A stretch of 64,000 nucleotides of DNA from Emticicia sp. C21 (GCF_003418935.1 NZ_QVMT01000006.1:1-64000), one strand, 5' to 3'. Positions 34,694 through 45,504 are shown, numbered from the stretch's first letter. A program made the numbers and translations. Notes: generated from the letters alone by a model not told the origin.

Positions 34694-36142
34694 TTATTTT
34701 TTATCCCACCAAACGCGTGTATCCTGGGTATCAGCTCCTTGGGCTGCCACTGCTTTATCGTAGTTAGCTTTGTTCAAAGTTTGCTCTGTAACAGGGTAGG
34801 CCAAACGACGAGGAATAAGACCACTTGGGTTCAATGGGTTAGCTGCCGGAGTCAAAGCAGGATAACCTGTACGACGCCATTCAGCCCATGCTTCATTGCC
34901 CTGGTAGAACAAGGCAATCCATTTTTGTGTACCAATTTGCTCTAATGCCTTAGCATCATCATATTTTACATCAGGTTGTTGCAAGTAAGCATTCACTACT
35001 GCATCAGTAGCGGCAGATGTACCAATCCATTGTTCGATAGACGCTTTGATAGCACTTTCGTACAATGCTTTTACGTCACCTGAAATCCATCCTAATTTAA
35101 CGGCTTCTGCTTCAGAAAATAACACCTGAGCATAAGTTACTACGTTAGCAGGTGAATTTTGCTGACGAATTGAACTTGCTGCCAACGAAACATCCTGTGC
35201 TTTCCAGGTAGGAGGAAATACACCATAAGGTACACCTACATATTTTTGTAAGATGTTTTGGTCTGCCATTCCCGGAATACGAGGATCATTATTTTTAATC
35301 AGGTAATTCATGAAAGTACTACTTACAGCAAAATCCTTACGGTTGCTTGTAATGTAGTTATTATACAATGGGTGCTCATTATTAGCTTCTGCCAGATAAT
35401 TATATTTTACATTATCAGCGTTAGAGGCTAATACGCCATCTGCCATTGCTGCAGCAAATTCAGTTTTACCTTTAGCAGGATCTACTTTTGACAAACGAAG
35501 CGCCATAATCATACGTAAAGTATTGGCAAATTTCTTCCAACGGGTAGCATTGCCATTCAAAAGAATATCACCTTTTACGGTTGCACCACCGTCAAACTGC
35601 GCTTGTGCTTCTTTCAACTCTTTAAACAAATCGGTATAAATAGCTTGTTGCGTATCATAAGCCGGGCTAAAGTTTGCGCTACCTTTCAATGCCTGAGAAT
35701 AAGGAATATCTCCCCAGCGATCAGTCATCCACATATAAGTATAGGCTTTAGCAATACGGGCAATAGCAATCTGGTTATTGTTTGAACCATTGGCTGCTGC
35801 TGTAACTTTAGTATCAGCATTTGTATTCAAGTCAATAATGGCCTGATAAGTTACCAAAGGGCCTGTATAAAAACCATTGAAGTTGAAATTGATGGTTTTA
35901 TAACGAGAATCCTCAATATAGGTTACATCACCAAATTGTTGTGTATAAAGTGCCGGAACCATTTCGGTAGTCATCCCTCCGATATTACGCAATGCGCCTG
36001 TGAGGAACCCTGCAGTATTCGGAGTTGATGGGTTATTTGGGCTAAGGTTCATATTGCCAAAATCACCCGGATCGCACGAAGTAGTGGCAATTGCTAAGCC
36101 GAGTGCCACTACTAATGATTTGTATGCTGTTATTTTTTTCAT
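34694..36142 (-). CDS. SusD-like lipoprotein (pair 2)
   Basis: 482 residues with lipobox TTSC (Cys23). It has the pattern of the SusD-like_2 group: SPNNPSTPNTAGFL after the lipidated Cys, IAKAYTYMWMTDRWGDIPYSQALKG, and C-terminal GTQKWIALFYQGNEAWAEWRRTGYPALTPA. Such proteins partner SusC in uptake of unknown ligands, often peptides or glycans. It lies 71 bases after its SusC, and a terminator follows at 34643-34662. Confidence 0.92.
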   Translation of the reverse strand: MKKITAYKSLVVALGLAIATTSCDPGDFGNMNLSPNNPSTPNTAGFLTGALRNIGGMTTEMVPALYTQQFGDVTYIEDSRYKTINFNFNGFYTGPLVTYQAIIDLNTNADTKVTAAANGSNNNQIAIARIAKAYTYMWMTDRWGDIPYSQALKGSANFSPAYDTQQAIYTDLFKELKEAQAQFDGGATVKGDILLNGNATRWKKFANTLRMIMALRLSKVDPAKGKTEFAAAMADGVLASNADNVKYNYLAEANNEHPLYNNYITSNRKDFAVSSTFMNYLIKNNDPRIPGMADQNILQKYVGVPYGVFPPTWKAQDVSLAASSIRQQNSPANVVTYAQVLFSEAEAVKLGWISGDVKALYESAIKASIEQWIGTSAATDAVVNAYLQQPDVKYDDAKALEQIGTQKWIALFYQGNEAWAEWRRTGYPALTPAANPLNPSGLIPRRLAYPVTEQTLNKANYDKAVAAQGADTQDTRVWWDKK

Positions 36143-36213
36143 TTTTTTAATAGTGTTTAACGACAGTAGTACTTAACGTTAAAAAGATAAGTTTATTGCC
36201 GAATCTCTAATAA

Positions 36214-39200
36214 TTAGAATCCTAAATTAAGGTTGATACCATATGAGCGAACCGGAGGCAACTGGCCACCTTCTGTCCAGTAAAGTTCAGCTTCTGAAAT
36301 ATCGATACCGCCACCTGCTGCACTATAAATCAACCACGGGTTACGTACAATTAAACCAACTCTGGCCGATTTAAATACTTTTCCGTTAAACAATGATTTA
36401 GGAACATTATAATTTAAAGAGACCTCTCTCAATTTTACGTAAGTCTGGTCATAAATCCAGGCTTCGTTAAATCCAAACATTTTGTCTTCGTAGAACGATT
36501 GCGTTTCTACACGAACGGTATTTGGCTTACCGTCAGCTGTTACACCCGGTAATAAAATACCACCACCGTCAGCTACAGCATCACGTTTTGGTTTACCTAA
36601 TTCGTTCAAACCTGCTGTTTCTGCTGCCAGACCTGCATAGGCGTTAAACATACGGGTAGTAGAGAAGAATTTGCCGCCTACGATAAAGTCGATATTAGCA
36701 CGCAATGATAAATTTTTATAAGTAAATACGTTCAGGAATCCACCTTTGAATTTAGGAAGGACAGAACCTAGTGGTTTAGTATCTTTCACTAAATAATGGC
36801 CGTCCGGACCAACTACTTTCTCACCTTTATCATTAGTTACATAACCTTTCCCTTCCAAAAGGCCCCATTGTTCACCTACACGGGCATTTACTGTTAAAGT
36901 TCTCCAGGTTGGGCCACCTAACTGGTAGTTATTTAAGCCAGCAGCCAACTCAACAATTTTAGAAGTACTACGATCAAAATTGATGTCCATATCCCAAGTG
37001 AAACCAGAAGCAGTTTTCACAGGAGTAGCTCCAATATGTAACTCAAAACCTTGTGTCTGGATCAAACCTGCATTGATAAGTGTAGAAGAATAACCACTGG
37101 CAGAAGGAACTGATAAATCAATAATCTGATTTTTGTTATCGTTTTTATAAGCTGTAAACTCTAAGCTCACACGGTTGTTGAAGAATTTTAAATCGATACC
37201 ACCTTCATAAGCGGATGAAAGACCTGGTTTCAAATCAGCATTTGGTAGTCTTGATTGAGGATATAATGTAGGATTAGAAACATAAGGGTTTCCCACATTA
37301 TAAACCTGATAAATGTTATAAGGGCCTACGTCAGTACCAACTTGTGCATAACTACCTCTGATTTTCGCAAATGATAATACGCTGTTTTTAGGTATCCATT
37401 CAGAAACCACGATACTTCCACCAATTGATGGGTAGATATATGAGTTATGAGCTACCGGAAGCGTTGATGACCAGTCGTTACGAATGGTACCTTCGAGGAA
37501 GTAGGTATTATCGTAGCCTAAGCTTAAGCTACCATACAAACTGTTTACTTGTCTTTCAAACAGGTTATTAGAAACAGCCGGACGGTCTTTTGAAGCGGCT
37601 ATATTATAGAAACCAGGCGTAGTAAGACCACCCACAGTTGCCTGAGAAACTACAGTAGTTTTGGCATATCTGATGTTACCACCGGCGTTAGCTACAACCG
37701 AAATTTTACCGAAAGATTTATCTAATGCTAATAAAGCTTCGTGGTTGTTTTCATAACCTGTAGTTGCATAGTTGGCATAGGCTCCTAATCCACCAGCATT
37801 TAATGTACCGTTGGCAATTCTACCTTCTCCATAGTAGTTTCTCCAGTCTTTACGAGAAGTAACTGAAGCAGTTAAGAAATCGAAAATTTTATAACTTAAA
37901 CCGAAGCTACCATAAATACGGTCGTTATTATTCAGGTTAGTATTGGCATACATCTGTGTGTATGGGCTATCCCAGTACTTTGGTTTTGCATCAGTAGGAC
38001 CACCTATATTCCAACTTCTGAAAGTACCGTCAGGGTTTTGATAATTTCTTAAATCTTCAATTTTGATTTGGCGTTGGAACCATTGGTTGAATGAACCAAC
38101 CGTCTGGTTATAACCAACAGCTGCAATTGGAACACCTGTTGGAAGACCAACACCACCTAAAGTACCACCAGAAGAACCATAATTATCGGCAGGAACATTT
38201 CTTGCACGGGTTGACGAGTAAGTAATATCCAATGTAGCCGAAAATTTCTTTGTAAAATTAAAGGTGTTTTTAGCACTAATATAATCTTTTATTTGCTTAC
38301 TATTAGGGATAATACCGTTGTTATCTAAGTGTGTAAATGATACACGGCTTTGAAAATTATCTCCACCTTTAGCAAAAGAAAGGTTAGTATTATGGCTGAA
38401 AGGTTTTTCGAAGAAATCTCTAACGTTATTAGGAGCTGCCTCGTAAGGAGTTAGTTGTCCAAACTGTGGGCCTTGTTGCCATGAGAAAGCCGAACGGTGA
38501 GGAGAACCATCTAAGCGAGGTCCCCAGCTTTCGTCAGCCGAATAATCTAATATTTTTTGTCCGTTAAATGAAGACCACGCAGCAGGATGAATAGCAGGGT
38601 TAAATTGGAATGTATCCCACTCTTGCGAGTATCCGCCACCGTATTCGTTTTGATATTTTGGCAAAAGACCTACTCTATCCATTGTTGTACTATGGTTGAT
38701 AGTAAAGGTAGTTTCACCAGCTTTAGCACGTTTGGTAGTAATAACGATTACACCACCTGAAGCACGGTTACCATACAGGGCAGTTGCTGAAGGTCCTTTC
38801 AATACGGTAAGGTTTTCTACGTCATCCATGTTTACGTCTGAAATATTACCAACTGGAGTACCATCTACTACATACAATGGGTCACCACCATTCAATGAGT
38901 TTACCCCACGGATACGGATATTTGGTGAACCAAATTTTGCACCTGATTGGCCTAATACCTGAACCCCTGCAATCTTACCTGCCAAAGCATTACCTACGTT
39001 CGCATCACGCGAAACTGTGAGTTTTTCTGAGTTAATACTTTGTGCAGTGTAAGTCAATGATTTTTTCTCGCGAGAGATACCCAAAGCCGTTACTACCACT
39101 TCATTCAATTGAGCGGCGTCGCTTTTCAATGTTACGTTAATCACCGACATATTGCCTACAGCAATTGTTTGTGTTTCAAAGCCAATAAAGCTAAACAAGA

Positions 39201-39402
39201 GAGAAGAGCCTTTGGTAGCTGCGATTTTGTAATTACCATCCGCGTCGGTTTGTGTACCTCTGTTTGTGCCCTGTAGCACAACACTTACACCAGGAAGAGC
39301 AGATCCGTCATCAGCGGTAACCTTTCCGGTTACATTTACATCTTGGGCAAAAGCGCAGCTTGCCCAGGCCAGCATAATGCAGGCGAGTAGAAGTTTCCTC
39401 AT
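36214..39402 (-). CDS. SusC/RagA-type TonB-linked outer-membrane transporter (pair 2)
   Basis: 1062 residues. Signal peptide (1-19, ending FAQ), CarboxypepD-like domain (TGKVTADDGSALPGVSV), plug with the motif ALYGNRASGGVIVITTKRAK, and a C-terminal barrel ending SYGINLNLGF. The first 115 residues are close to those of the SusC of pair 3, so these two are recent paralogs and differ most in the barrel loops. The 5' bases around the ATG are also similar. Ligand unknown. Confidence 0.94.
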   Translation of the reverse strand: MRKLLLACIMLAWASCAFAQDVNVTGKVTADDGSALPGVSVVLQGTNRGTQTDADGNYKIAATKGSSLLFSFIGFETQTIAVGNMSVINVTLKSDAAQLNEVVVTALGISREKKSLTYTAQSINSEKLTVSRDANVGNALAGKIAGVQVLGQSGAKFGSPNIRIRGVNSLNGGDPLYVVDGTPVGNISDVNMDDVENLTVLKGPSATALYGNRASGGVIVITTKRAKAGETTFTINHSTTMDRVGLLPKYQNEYGGGYSQEWDTFQFNPAIHPAAWSSFNGQKILDYSADESWGPRLDGSPHRSAFSWQQGPQFGQLTPYEAAPNNVRDFFEKPFSHNTNLSFAKGGDNFQSRVSFTHLDNNGIIPNSKQIKDYISAKNTFNFTKKFSATLDITYSSTRARNVPADNYGSSGGTLGGVGLPTGVPIAAVGYNQTVGSFNQWFQRQIKIEDLRNYQNPDGTFRSWNIGGPTDAKPKYWDSPYTQMYANTNLNNNDRIYGSFGLSYKIFDFLTASVTSRKDWRNYYGEGRIANGTLNAGGLGAYANYATTGYENNHEALLALDKSFGKISVVANAGGNIRYAKTTVVSQATVGGLTTPGFYNIAASKDRPAVSNNLFERQVNSLYGSLSLGYDNTYFLEGTIRNDWSSTLPVAHNSYIYPSIGGSIVVSEWIPKNSVLSFAKIRGSYAQVGTDVGPYNIYQVYNVGNPYVSNPTLYPQSRLPNADLKPGLSSAYEGGIDLKFFNNRVSLEFTAYKNDNKNQIIDLSVPSASGYSSTLINAGLIQTQGFELHIGATPVKTASGFTWDMDINFDRSTSKIVELAAGLNNYQLGGPTWRTLTVNARVGEQWGLLEGKGYVTNDKGEKVVGPDGHYLVKDTKPLGSVLPKFKGGFLNVFTYKNLSLRANIDFIVGGKFFSTTRMFNAYAGLAAETAGLNELGKPKRDAVADGGGILLPGVTADGKPNTVRVETQSFYEDKMFGFNEAWIYDQTYVKLREVSLNYNVPKSLFNGKVFKSARVGLIVRNPWLIYSAAGGGIDISEAELYWTEGGQLPPVRSYGINLNLGF

Positions 39403-39723
39403 ACAGTTCGTTAGTTTGTTTTAATTAATTTTAAGTACTTTTTTTATTGTACTTTAGTGCTAAGTTAGAGTGTTTTTTTGAGAAAATGGAAACTTTTTAA
39501 AAAAAATTAAATATATGTTGCGATGAACATAGAAATTCCAGCGACTGACCTCATACAATTTTCGACAAAAGTTGAAGAAATCAGCGTAAACACACTTTTT
39601 GTTTAGATAGTTGATGTAAATTGGGTTATTTGAGATAGACTATAATTTTGAAAATGGTATTATTTAAACAAAAAAAGGTCTCTTCGGAGACCTTTTTTTG
39701 TTTATTTATTTGGGATAAAATGA
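39403..39723. other. Gap between SusC-2 and SusD-3
   Basis: A 321-base, A+T-rich stretch. It holds the terminator of SusD-3 (39670-39699) and should hold the promoter of SusC-2. No box pair close to TTG/TAnnTTTG is convincing. No open frame longer than a few dozen codons stands out. Confidence 0.5.
39670..39699. terminator. Strong bidirectional terminator after SusD-3
   Basis: A perfect 13-bp stem AAAAAAAGGTCTC/GAGACCTTTTTTT with a UUCG tetraloop. It sits 24 bases beyond the SusD-3 stop, with runs of A and T on its two sides. Confidence 0.9.
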
Positions 39724-41253
39724 TTAATCAACGTCCCAGAATATCCTCGTACTAAACACATCTATAGTGCCTTGTGCTTTTACATTAGCACCATTCGATC
39801 CATTTTCTGTATTAGGATAGAACAAACGTAGTGGACGCTTCGTCTCACCAACGATCTGGATACTTTGCGGAGTAACCGGAAGATTAGTTCTTCTGTATTC
39901 TGTCCATGCTTCAAAACCACTGAAGTTATTCAGGGCAATCCATTTCTGGATAGCAATAGCTGTTAATTTATCCGGAGATGCCTCCCAGTCGTAGTTAACA
40001 ACACCGCTTCCTTTGAAAGCATCAGCGTTAGCAGCACCTGCACCTAATACACGGAATGATTGTTTGATACCCTCTTCGAAATACTGTTGGGCAGTATTAG
40101 GTAGAGCTACATCGGCATATCTTTGCTTTGCCTCAGCCAGCATAAACTGAACTTCAGCGGCAGTCATGATAATATAAGGGCGATTATATTCACCTTTTAC
40201 CAATAAACTTGGTCCTAGTGGTACAGTGTTAGCAGGTAAATAGCCTGAGCTTACACCAAATGGAGTTCCTCTATAGTTAGTAACAACCTCTTTCAGGATA
40301 CTTGTGCCTGGCACATTACCATTTTCGCCACTGTTAGCATAGGCAATTCTTTTCAAACGAAGTGTATCACCAGATGCTTTCAGATTATTCACTAAAAACT
40401 CGGTGATACGAGGATAGTTATTCAAGGCTCTTTTAGCACCGTTTGCATCATAACCCCAACGGTCATAAATAGGATTCAATTTACCAGCAGTTGCTAAATA
40501 AAAGAAAGAACCACCGATACCTACCTCTTCACCTGTAATAAAACCTGAACCTTCGCTTAGAATTTTAGCAATTTCGCCTTTGATATAAGCTTCTTTTCCG
40601 GCAACTCTTGACTGACGAATCAAGATTCTCATTTTCAATGAATTAGCAAACTGAGTCCATTTAGTAAGGTTACCTCTGAATACGATATCCGAACCAGAGA
40701 ATGCACTTGCAAAAGGATTAGCTTTTATATCAGCAATAGCTTCATCTAATAATTTAATCAGATTATCATAAATAGCTTTCTGATCATCAAATTTCGGAGC
40801 TAATGAAGATGTTCCTTTCAACGCATCTGAGAAAGGTACATTGCCATACATATCAACTAAGTGTTGGTATGTCATTGCTTTCATTACTTTAGCCGGGCCT
40901 TTGAAATATTTCTGGTTGTTGGCATCGGCATTCTGAATCACATATTCGTAATCAGACAAATTATCATAGATACCATCCCAATAATTGAAATCACCATCGG
41001 TAAAGTTATAAGCAAACTGAGTAGTACTGATAATATACCCGTTTCCTTGTGACCATTGGCCAGACCAGTACGAGCCGAGCTCATTATAACCAAGCATGTT
41101 GGTTGATGTTACGTTTACCGCATTGGTAAATACAAAGCTTGGCGATGCAGTAGGTAGGGAGTTAGGGTTAGTGTTGATGTCGAAATATGATTCTTTACAG
41201 CTACTACCAACCAAAACAACCAAAGCTGATATAAATAATGATTTTAATTTCAT
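39724..41253 (-). CDS. SusD-like lipoprotein (pair 3)
   Basis: 509 residues with lipobox VGSSC (Cys19). Belongs to the SusD-like_2 group: YFDINTNPNSLPTASPSFVF follows the lipidated Cys, MTYQHLVDMYGNVPFSDALKG, and AIQKWIALNNFSGFEAWTEYRRTNLP near the C terminus. Substrate-binding lid for the SusC upstream (22 bases). No enzyme in the same unit shows the substrate. Confidence 0.92.
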   Translation of the reverse strand: MKLKSLFISALVVLVGSSCKESYFDINTNPNSLPTASPSFVFTNAVNVTSTNMLGYNELGSYWSGQWSQGNGYIISTTQFAYNFTDGDFNYWDGIYDNLSDYEYVIQNADANNQKYFKGPAKVMKAMTYQHLVDMYGNVPFSDALKGTSSLAPKFDDQKAIYDNLIKLLDEAIADIKANPFASAFSGSDIVFRGNLTKWTQFANSLKMRILIRQSRVAGKEAYIKGEIAKILSEGSGFITGEEVGIGGSFFYLATAGKLNPIYDRWGYDANGAKRALNNYPRITEFLVNNLKASGDTLRLKRIAYANSGENGNVPGTSILKEVVTNYRGTPFGVSSGYLPANTVPLGPSLLVKGEYNRPYIIMTAAEVQFMLAEAKQRYADVALPNTAQQYFEEGIKQSFRVLGAGAANADAFKGSGVVNYDWEASPDKLTAIAIQKWIALNNFSGFEAWTEYRRTNLPVTPQSIQIVGETKRPLRLFYPNTENGSNGANVKAQGTIDVFSTRIFWDVD

Positions 41254-41275
41254 GTTTAGTCAATTGTATTGTTGA

Positions 41276-44200
41276 TTAAAATGTAAGGTTAAGGTTCACA
41301 CCATACTGACGTACCGGAGGTGTTTGGTTCGTGTTGTTGATACCTAAACCGTTTCCTGTTGTAAAGCTATACTCAGGGTCAGTATAGAAGTTCATTTTGT
41401 CTACGATAGTAATCAGGTTACGACCGTAAAGAGCAATGCTTGCACCTGAGAAAATCTTTGTTTTAGAAAGGATGCTTTGCGGAACGCTGTACGAAAGATT
41501 AATATCACGTAATTTGATAAACCATGCTTTATTAACAAAGTTTTCAGAGATATTACGATAGTTATCAACCCATAGTGCGTACTCAGGCTCACGAACTTTA
41601 ACAGTTGTATTTGGAACCACTTTACCATCAGCATCCAAGTAAGCAGAGTTCGGGAAGATGTGGTCTGTTCTGTTTTCAGTCCATGCACCAGAGCCGGTAA
41701 AGGTCATTTGTCTTCCTATGTCACTATACATATAGTTACCACCACGATATTCGAAGTTAAACGTGAAAGCAAAGGCACCATAGCTCATTCTTGAACCTAA
41801 ACCAACAATATGGCGAGGTAATGTACCTCCTCTTGGTGTAAGCGTTGTCTGACGTAACGGATATCCAGTTGTTGCACTAACTAAACGATAGCCTGAGCCA
41901 TCTGGTGCATATTGGTATCCATCAGTTTTCAACATCGGGAAGCGTGAACCTTTGATAACGTTTGTGTTAGCATAAGAATAACCACTTACTAAGAACTCGT
42001 TGATACCAGGATAAAGCTCAAGTACTTTGTTGTCATTATATGAATATCTAACGCTCGCATCCCATGAAAACTTGCTTCCTCTTGAAATTAAGTATTTAAA
42101 CTCACCTTCATATCCGAAGTTTTTAGTTTCACCAACGTTTATCAGGAGGCTAGGGAAACCAGTTGAATTAGGAACTTTAACTGTAATTACCTGTCCTTTT
42201 GAATTTTGTGTATAAGCCGATACATCGATGTTCACTCTGTTATCAAATAACTGGAATTCACCACCTACTTCAGCTGATGTTACAGTTTCAGGTTTCAGGT
42301 TTGCATCTGGTAATCTGTTACCTACTGTTAAACCTACTGTATTACCATAAGGGAAGTTCGCACCGTTCGGGTAGGTTAAATCTAAACCATATACATCAAT
42401 GTTGTCGTTTGCGTTTTTATTGTAGTTTACGCGTAATTTAGCATAATTTAACACATTGCTTTTCAAAGATGGGAACGCATCTGTTGGGATAAACGACAAG
42501 GCAACACCATAGTAAGGATATGACCAAAGGTTGTTCGGACGAGTTGGTTTGTAGAACAAAGAAGTCTGGTCATAACGGAAAGTACCGTTCAGAATCAACC
42601 AGTTTTTGTAGTTAGAGGTTAAGTCAGCATAGTAACCTACACGACGTTGAAGCGTGTTACCTTCGCCACCACCTAACTCGCCCTGACGGTTTGAAACGTT
42701 GTATACATCAGGTACAACAATTGAGCTCGAACTTACGGTTACTTCTTTTACATAACGTTGGTATAAGCTATGACCTAAGATTAATTTATTAGCAAACGGA
42801 CCAAAATCTTTCTCAAATAATAACTGGAACTCGTTATTCAATACATTTTCAGTCTTGGTAAAATCGTTAACCCCACCTAAGATGTCGGTAATAGCACGGT
42901 AAACACCGGTACCGTCTCCCTCACGGAAGAAAGGTTCTGCAATAAATGCTTTTGTTTTAGCGTAATCAGAATACAGGAATTTACCTGTTGTATTCTTCTG
43001 AGTACGAGAGTTATTCATAATACCCAAACGGTTGCTAACAGTAGCCCAAGGCGTGATTTTATAAGTTGCATTGAGGTTACCACTGATGTTTGCATCTTTA
43101 TACACCTGACGGTTGTTGTCAGCATTGAAGTACGGGTTATTATAATAATCGTTGAAGAATGCATTCGGGTTAGCAAACTTATCTGTTTTCCAGTTACGGT
43201 ATTCATGAACCGGAAGGTTAGCTGGCTGGTTGATTACATCATTATAAAAGTCGGAAGAGGTTCTATCGTATTGTGCTTGTGTATAACTTGCATTGAAACC
43301 AACCGAAAGTTTGTTGAATTCTCTGGTAGAAGAGATACGTGCACCTGTTCTTTCACTTTTATCTCTTGGAACAATACCCTGAATCTTTTGATTTTCTAAT
43401 GACATATAGAATGTACTGTTGTCGTCACCACCGGTGAAGTTAATCTGGTTGTTCATTGAAACGCCAGTATCAAAAGCTTTGTAGCGTGCATTTTTAACGG
43501 CTGCATACGGAACAATATTAGTAGTACCATCTTCGGCACTACGACCTAACTGACGCATTGAACCATCGAATGGGTCGCCGAATTGTTGGTTTTCATAAGC
43601 ACGCCAGTTACCTTTCATACGAACCAATGGGTCGGCACTGTAACCTGCTGAACCAAAAGATGGGTAGTAGTGCGAACCTGAACCGTATTTATCCTGGAAA
43701 TCTGGTAAAAAGCTGATTTGCTCAAAGTTAGTACTGTTTGAGAAACCCACTTTAATTTTACCTTTTGAACCTCTTTTAGTTGTAATAACCATCGCACCAT
43801 TAATACCTGCCGAACCATATAAAGTAGCCGCCTGACCACCTTTCAGGATAGAGATATTATCAATATCGTTAGGGTTAATCATTGCTAATACTGTAGAGGT
43901 AGTTTGCATACCATCTACAACGATTAAAGCTTCGTTGTTACCTGTTAATGAACGGAAACCACGTAATACGATTTTTACAGATGGGTCAACACTATTATTA
44001 ACGTTATAAACCGCCAGACCGGTTACTTTTCCTGAAAGGGCTTGTGCCAATTGAGGAGAGCGACCTACTGTTACATCTTCAGTGCTTACTTTAGAATAAG
44101 CATAACCTACCTCTCTCAGGTTTTTACGAATACCCTGAGCAGTTACAACCACCTCATTTAATTGAGCTGCATCACTTTTTAAAGTAATGTCAATAGTAGT

Positions 44201-44455
44201 CGAATTACCGACAGTTGCGGTTTGTGTTTCAAAACCAATAAAACTGAATAAAAGGGACGCTCCTTTTTTCGCAGAAATTTTGTAAATACCATTTGCGTCT
44301 GTTTGTACACCTTGATTTGTGCCTTTTACTACGACACTCACACCAGGAAGAACTGAACCGTCGTCGGCAGTAACTTTTCCAGTTACATTGACATTTTGGG
44401 CATAAGCATAGCTACCCCATACCAGCATCATGCAGGCAAGTAGAAGTTTCCTCAT
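41276..44455 (-). CDS. SusC/RagA-type TonB-linked outer-membrane transporter (pair 3)
   Basis: 1059 residues. Signal peptide (1-19, ending YAQ), CarboxypepD-like domain (TGKVTADDGSVLPGVSV), plug with TLYGSAGINGAMVITTKRGS, and a C-terminal barrel ending QYGVNLNLTF. Strong N-terminal similarity to pair 2 marks it as a paralog. It is the first gene of the Sus series read in the direction of transcription. The 251-base upstream gap is A+T-rich and holds a small hairpin. Confidence 0.94.
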   Translation of the reverse strand: MRKLLLACMMLVWGSYAYAQNVNVTGKVTADDGSVLPGVSVVVKGTNQGVQTDANGIYKISAKKGASLLFSFIGFETQTATVGNSTTIDITLKSDAAQLNEVVVTAQGIRKNLREVGYAYSKVSTEDVTVGRSPQLAQALSGKVTGLAVYNVNNSVDPSVKIVLRGFRSLTGNNEALIVVDGMQTTSTVLAMINPNDIDNISILKGGQAATLYGSAGINGAMVITTKRGSKGKIKVGFSNSTNFEQISFLPDFQDKYGSGSHYYPSFGSAGYSADPLVRMKGNWRAYENQQFGDPFDGSMRQLGRSAEDGTTNIVPYAAVKNARYKAFDTGVSMNNQINFTGGDDNSTFYMSLENQKIQGIVPRDKSERTGARISSTREFNKLSVGFNASYTQAQYDRTSSDFYNDVINQPANLPVHEYRNWKTDKFANPNAFFNDYYNNPYFNADNNRQVYKDANISGNLNATYKITPWATVSNRLGIMNNSRTQKNTTGKFLYSDYAKTKAFIAEPFFREGDGTGVYRAITDILGGVNDFTKTENVLNNEFQLLFEKDFGPFANKLILGHSLYQRYVKEVTVSSSSIVVPDVYNVSNRQGELGGGEGNTLQRRVGYYADLTSNYKNWLILNGTFRYDQTSLFYKPTRPNNLWSYPYYGVALSFIPTDAFPSLKSNVLNYAKLRVNYNKNANDNIDVYGLDLTYPNGANFPYGNTVGLTVGNRLPDANLKPETVTSAEVGGEFQLFDNRVNIDVSAYTQNSKGQVITVKVPNSTGFPSLLINVGETKNFGYEGEFKYLISRGSKFSWDASVRYSYNDNKVLELYPGINEFLVSGYSYANTNVIKGSRFPMLKTDGYQYAPDGSGYRLVSATTGYPLRQTTLTPRGGTLPRHIVGLGSRMSYGAFAFTFNFEYRGGNYMYSDIGRQMTFTGSGAWTENRTDHIFPNSAYLDADGKVVPNTTVKVREPEYALWVDNYRNISENFVNKAWFIKLRDINLSYSVPQSILSKTKIFSGASIALYGRNLITIVDKMNFYTDPEYSFTTGNGLGINNTNQTPPVRQYGVNLNLTF

Positions 44456-44607
44456 ACAGTTTGTTTAGTTTGTTTTTTAGTTTATTTAGTTTAGTATATG
44501 TGTGTTAGGCCACATACTGAAACGTTAAATTAATAACTTTTTTATTTACTGCATAATTTCAGATAAAAAAAAAATAAATTTTTGATTTTTTTTACAAAGA
44601 AATGTAC

Positions 44608-44633
44608 AATAGTCCCAGAAAGATAGGACTATT
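44608..44633. other. Small hairpin between the SDR gene and SusC-3
   Basis: AATAGTCC/GGACTATT (8 bp, ten-base loop) lies about 75 bases beyond the SDR stop and 150 bases before SusC-3. Without a U-tract on the minus strand, it may be a weak terminator or chance. Confidence 0.35.
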
Positions 44634-44706
44634 CTTAGAAAGCTACTGTTCCGTCTGGTAAAATGATTTTTGGGAAAATTTTCTTAAAACTGATTTTGGC
44701 AGAATA

Positions 44707-45504
44707 TTATTTGGGCATTTGGTTTCTCATAATCTTGGAAAGTAAGCCCGGGAAGAAACGTTTTAAATAAACACCTAATACTTCTTTGCGGCCGATATAG
44801 ACCTCTTCCTTGTTTTTTGCAATCGCATTCACAATACTTTTAGCACAATCTTCCGGCGATATGCCATTGGCTTGATTCTGATCCATTTTACCATGCTTGC
44901 TCCCATCGGCAGAAATTGCATTAACAGAGATATTGGTATGTATATAGCCCGGGCAGATAATAGTGATACCAATGTTTTCTTTCCATACTTCGGCTCTTAA
45001 TGAATCAAAAAAACCATGAAGTGCGTGTTTGGTGGCACAGTAGCCTGAGCGCATAGGTGTGCCTAATTTTCCGGATACACTACTTGTTACGGCAATATTC
45101 CCACTTTTTTGTTTAATCATGATAGGCAATACGGCCTTTGTCAAAGCCACCACACCAAAGAAATTAATATCCATAATTTTATGGTATACTTCCATATCGC
45201 TTTCTAACACCGAGCTCCTCTGTGAAATACCTGCATTATTAAATAGCACATCTATCTTACTAAAGTGCTTGATTACTTCTTTTACTTTAGCCGGAAATTC
45301 CTCTTGCTTTTCTACATCAATGGGCAATACTAATACATCAGCGTCAGGCAGATTGGTGTTTTTCTTTACCCTTTGTAGCTCATCTTCTCTTCTGGCAGAA
45401 ATAACCAGTTTGGCACCCTCTTTAGCAAATTCATAAACGGTGGCTTCGCCAATACCTGAAGAAGCACCTGTAATCCAGACAACCTTATTTAAAAATCTTT
45501 TCAT
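44707..45504 (-). CDS. Short-chain dehydrogenase/reductase
   Basis: 265 residues, classical SDR: cofactor loop WITGASSGIGEATVYEF (about 10-26), NNAG at about 90, catalytic Ser in VTSSVSGKLG and YCATKHALHG (Tyr/Lys). The C-terminal region IICPGYIHTNIS and the DHRS7-like extension suggest a membrane-associated reductase of unknown substrate. NADPH preference is suggested by Arg residues in the ISARREDEL segment. It is an isolated gene facing away from rlmN. Confidence 0.9.
   Translation of the reverse strand: MKRFLNKVVWITGASSGIGEATVYEFAKEGAKLVISARREDELQRVKKNTNLPDADVLVLPIDVEKQEEFPAKVKEVIKHFSKIDVLFNNAGISQRSSVLESDMEVYHKIMDINFFGVVALTKAVLPIMIKQKSGNIAVTSSVSGKLGTPMRSGYCATKHALHGFFDSLRAEVWKENIGITIICPGYIHTNISVNAISADGSKHGKMDQNQANGISPEDCAKSIVNAIAKNKEEVYIGRKEVLGVYLKRFFPGLLSKIMRNQMPK

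Noticed and set aside
36214-44455. Long DNA repeat in the SusC genes as a mobile element
   Set aside because: Similarity follows protein domains (signal, CarboxypepD-like domain, plug) and is explained by paralogy.
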